Assembly (NCBI GenBank): GCA_947567625.1
Contig: CANONN010000004.1
Span: 23,538-87,537 of the forward strand
Reading direction: 5' to 3'
From: an uncultured Roseburia sp.
GTDB taxonomy: Bacteria > Bacillota > Clostridia > Lachnospirales > Lachnospiraceae
DNA: 64,000 nucleotides
Positions within the stretch are counted from its first letter, which is position 1. The number at the start of each line of letters is the position of its first letter. This document shows positions 61,288 to 64,000 of this stretch, piece after piece. Below the pieces are notes generated by a model. It saw only the letters and a list, made by a program, of their open reading frames with translations, searched no databases and was not told the DNA's origin. A program made the translations under genes and the position numbers.

Positions 61288-63402
61288 ATGGTAGGAGGAA
61301 CACATAAACAGGAGCATGGGGTAAAGTTGCAGCCGCTCGACGAGATTGACGGTTTTCAGGTGCGCCCTGGCTTTTATAACAGGCCGGGTGCGACGCATAC
61401 GAGCAACGGCGTCAGTTTTACGATACAGTCTTTTGGCGCCACGGAGTGTACATTGCTATTGTTTAAGCCGATGGCCAAAGAACCATATGCGCGTTTGAAG
61501 TACCCGGATTCTTACCATATCGGCAATACTTATGCGATGTTTGTGTTTGGGCTGAACATAGAAGAGTTTGAATATGCGTTTCAGCTGGACGGCCCGTATG
61601 ACGCAAAAAAGGGTCTTCTGTTTGACAAAAATCATGTTCTGTTAGACCCGTACGCCAAGGCTGTGACCGGACAGAGAGAGTGGGGAGAACGCCCGGAGAC
61701 AAGCGAGGGCTTTATTTACCATGCCCGCGTCGTCGAGAATAATTTTGACTGGGGCAATATACGCCCGGTGGAGCTCCCGGCCGAGGATTTGATTATCTAT
61801 GAACTGCATGTGCGCGGATTTACAAAAGACGCTTCGTCCGGTGTGACGGCGCCCGGCACCTACGAAGGGCTGCGGCAGAAAATTCCCTACCTCAAAGATT
61901 TGGGAATCAACGCGGTGGAGCTGATGCCGGTCTTTGAGTTTGACGAGATGGAGGGCACGCGCGTCGTGGACGGAGAACGCCTCTACAATTACTGGGGATA
62001 CAATACCGTCTGTTTCTTTGCGCCCAACACCGGTTATTCTTCCGTGGTAGAGCACAATCACGAGGGCGATGAGTTAAAGGAACTGATTTACGAGTTAAAA
62101 GAAAACGGGATCGAAGTTATTTTGGACGTAGTGTTTAACCATACGGCCGAGGGCAATGAACACGGGCCCTGTTTTTCGTTTAAGGGCATTGACAATGATA
62201 TCTACTATATCCTGACGCCGGACGGATACTATTATAATTTCAGCGGATGCGGCAACGTCATGAACTGTAACCATCCGGCCGTGCGCCGTTTTATCATCGA
62301 CTGCCTGCGCTATTGGGTGACCGAGTACCGTGTCGACGGTTTCCGCTTCGATCTGGCCTCCATCCTCACGCGCGACCAGAAAGGCGCGCCTATGGCGGAT
62401 CCGCCGTTGCTCCAGGCGATTGCCTGCGACGCGCTCCTTGGCAAGGTGAAGCTGATCGCCGAGGCTTGGGATGCGGGCGGTCTCTACCAGGTCGGCAGTT
62501 TTCCGTCGTGGAGCCGCTGGAAAGAGTGGAACGGGCGATACCGCGACGATATGCGCCGGTTCTTAAAAGGGGATGCGGGGATGGCAAGCACGGCAATTAC
62601 CCGTATCACAGGCTCCAAAGATTTGTACAATCCAGATTATCGCGGAAACAGTGCTTCCGTCAACTTCCTCAACTGCCATGACGGGTTTACGCTGTATGAT
62701 ATGTATGCATATAACATGAAGCATAACGAGAAAAACGGCTGGGATAATACGGATGGGGACAACAACGCAAACAGCTGGAACTGCGGGATTGAGGGTGAAA
62801 CGGATGATGAAAAGATCAAACTGCTGCGCCGCCGCATGATCAAAAATGCCTGCGCCACGCTGATGTGCAGCCGCGGGCCCGCGATGTTTTACGCCGGCGA
62901 TGAGTTCTGCAACACACAGTTCGGCAATAATAATGCCTATTGCCAGGACAATATAATTTCCTGGCTGGATTGGAGCCGTCTTAATGAATACCAGGGGATA
63001 CATGATTTTTTCCGGTTTATGATCGCGTTTCGCAAAAAATATGCGATTTTGCGCAAAACGACGAAAGCGGCCGCCTGCGGCCTGCCTGAGATCAGTATTC
63101 ACAACGGATTTCCGTGGAACGGCGGCACGGATCACAACAGCAGATTGATCGGTATTATGTATGCGGGAAGAGATGAACTGGATACCAGAGACGAGATCGT
63201 TTTCTATGGTATGAACGCTTATTGGGAACAGCTGGTTTTACAACTGCCGGAACTCCCGAACGGCTTGCACTGGAAAATTGTAGTCAACACGTTCCTGACT
63301 TATGAGGATGGAAAAGATGTGGAGGCCGAGACCGAGTTTTATTATAAGAAGATGGTGATGGTGCCGCCGCGGACCGTTATTATTCTGGTGGCGGAAGAAT
63401 AG
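61288..63402 (+). CDS. glgX: Glycogen debranching enzyme, GlgX/isoamylase type (GH13)
   Basis: A 704-aa enzyme that hydrolyses alpha-1,6 branches of glycogen or limit dextrin. An N-terminal CBM48-like domain (residues 20-130, VRPGFYNRPGATHTSNGVSF) precedes the GH13 barrel: DVVFNHTAEG (region I), GFRFDLAS with nucleophile Asp (II), KLIAEAWDAGG with acid/base Glu (III) and FLNCHDGFTL with the stabilising Asp (IV). The start was put at ATG 61288 with GAGGAAGG upstream. The ATG at 61210 is 8 nt after the -10, leaving no leader. A terminator follows. The Spo0A box fits control of glycogen stores at sporulation. Confidence 0.88.
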   Translation: MVGGTHKQEHGVKLQPLDEIDGFQVRPGFYNRPGATHTSNGVSFTIQSFGATECTLLLFKPMAKEPYARLKYPDSYHIGNTYAMFVFGLNIEEFEYAFQLDGPYDAKKGLLFDKNHVLLDPYAKAVTGQREWGERPETSEGFIYHARVVENNFDWGNIRPVELPAEDLIIYELHVRGFTKDASSGVTAPGTYEGLRQKIPYLKDLGINAVELMPVFEFDEMEGTRVVDGERLYNYWGYNTVCFFAPNTGYSSVVEHNHEGDELKELIYELKENGIEVILDVVFNHTAEGNEHGPCFSFKGIDNDIYYILTPDGYYYNFSGCGNVMNCNHPAVRRFIIDCLRYWVTEYRVDGFRFDLASILTRDQKGAPMADPPLLQAIACDALLGKVKLIAEAWDAGGLYQVGSFPSWSRWKEWNGRYRDDMRRFLKGDAGMASTAITRITGSKDLYNPDYRGNSASVNFLNCHDGFTLYDMYAYNMKHNEKNGWDNTDGDNNANSWNCGIEGETDDEKIKLLRRRMIKNACATLMCSRGPAMFYAGDEFCNTQFGNNNAYCQDNIISWLDWSRLNEYQGIHDFFRFMIAFRKKYAILRKTTKAAACGLPEISIHNGFPWNGGTDHNSRLIGIMYAGRDELDTRDEIVFYGMNAYWEQLVLQLPELPNGLHWKIVVNTFLTYEDGKDVEAETEFYYKKMVMVPPRTVIILVAEE

Positions 63403-63467
63403 GCTAAGGCGGTTAAAACCGCGCTGGTACTGCGGGAACAGTAACTTGATACAATGAATGGCAGAAT

Positions 63468-63516
63468 GGCCGAAATCACGGGGATGATGTGGAAGAACCC
63501 GTGATTTCGGCCTGTT
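63468..63516 (+). terminator. Terminator after glgX
   Basis: GGCCGAAATCACGGG (63468-63482) pairs with CCCGTGATTTCGGCC (63498-63512), 15 bp, followed by TGTTTTG. Confidence 0.85.
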
Positions 63517-63538
63517 TTGCGTGTAAGAAATATGTCGC

Positions 63539-63571
63539 CAAGGGACACTTCACATAAGGAAGTGTCCCTTG
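63539..63571 (+). repeat. Perfect 13-bp inverted repeat before the TnpV gene
   Basis: CAAGGGACACTTC (63539-63551), 7-nt loop, GAAGTGTCCCTTG (63559-63571). It lies between the glgX terminator and the TnpV gene and could mark the edge of the mobile element. Confidence 0.65.
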
Positions 63572-63650
63572 TGGCATTTTGGGAAATTTGTAAAGACGGT
63601 TGGCTATGATGAATTTGTAGGAATAATTAAATATACTGGAGGAAACTACA

Positions 63651-64000
63651 ATGAAATCATTATTTGAACAATTTGGTGGTACATACCGAAAGGAAAACAA
63701 CTATGTTATTCCAAATCTTGAAATGCCAGATATAGCAAATTTTGAAATCGGTTTTTACGGTCAACGGCATCTATATTTTTTACAGAATTATCGTAGAGTA
63801 ACCTACATTAATTTACTTACGAGTGGGAATCTCAATGAATATCTTGTAGAGATTGACAAGCAGGCACAAAAACGTTTTTTTCGGATTGTAGAGCAGATGA
63901 AACAAAAACAAGAAATGACAGAACAATTAAAGGCAATTAACCCTTTAAAATGGACACAATTAATGAATTGTATCAGACAACAGGCAAATGAAATTATTTT
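63651..64000 (+). mobile_element. TnpV family transposon protein, cut by the window end
   Basis: The first 116 codons of a TnpV-type protein: KSLFEQFGGTYRKENNYVIPNLEMP at the start, then GQRHLYFLQNYRRVTYINLLTSGNLNEYLVEID, and QLKAINPLKWTQLMNCIRQQANEII near the end. Tn4551- and Tn916-like mobile elements in Clostridia carry such genes as accessory proteins of unknown mechanism. GGAGG precedes the ATG. It is AT-rich compared with glgX. A mobile element probably continues beyond the window. Confidence 0.85.

Noticed and set aside
1-64000. tRNA, rRNA or known riboswitch
   Set aside because: I looked for tRNA cloverleaf ends and common riboswitch cores and recognised none; a covariance-model scan would settle it.

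Overview
The window looks like a chromosome segment of a spore-forming gut Clostridia, most likely Lachnospiraceae. The signs are near-50% GC genes with strong GGAGG ribosome binding sites, pflB/pflA, a domain-permuted GH3, a DUF975/two-component locus, exact Spo0A-type boxes and TnpV. This is inferred from gene content; no rRNA or tRNA gene was found to fix the taxon.

Layout. 0-6 kb: secreted rhamnogalacturonan lyase (PL11) and a divergent intracellular GH3. 6-13 kb: acetyltransferase, dTMP kinase-like protein, TspO, a DUF975-response regulator-histidine kinase operon, MoxR ATPase and S66 peptidase. 13-24 kb: FliD-like protein, NfeD, patatin, 2-hydroxyacid dehydrogenase, zinc phospholipase C, a membrane flippase/LTA-synthase/HAD-phosphatase run, an anion transporter, a ferredoxin-type aldo/keto reductase and a PilZ protein. 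24-29 kb: a complete pantothenate set (PanG-type reductase, panB, panC, panD), then an L-lactate dehydrogenase. 29-34 kb: DUF2461, a three-gene envelope operon ending in a 700-residue GLUG/LysM protein, and a Fic enzyme. 34-38 kb: AraC regulator convergent with an alpha-L-fucosidase/RhaT-like transporter pair. 38-42 kb: PadR-DUF1700-DUF4097 operon, a hairpin-dense intergenic region and a small secreted protein.

42-48 kb is the most accessory part. A truncated GH78 rhamnosidase abuts an AT-rich island encoding a small HTH protein, a fused m5C/m6A DNA methyltransferase, an HNH endonuclease and an unknown protein. Together these look like a type II (type IIS-like) restriction-modification system. 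48-51 kb holds a MoxR-type ATPase with a metallopeptidase/VWA partner. 51-58 kb holds a HAD pseudogene, an AraC/GH2 divergent pair, pflB-pflA, a 50-residue membrane protein and a flavin reductase. 58.8-61.1 kb is a decayed HD-Hsp90-like ATPase gene with at least five lesions. The window ends with a GlgX-type debranching enzyme and the start of a TnpV mobile-element gene.

The carbohydrate genes (PL11, GH3, GH29, RhaT, GH78 remnant, GH2, each AraC regulator next to its probable target) suggest use of pectin side chains and host or plant glycans, with mixed-acid fermentation through Pfl and Ldh. Several 5' leaders hold tandem arrays of short perfect hairpins that no gene call explains. All database-level assignments here were made by reading sequence and were not checked by search.
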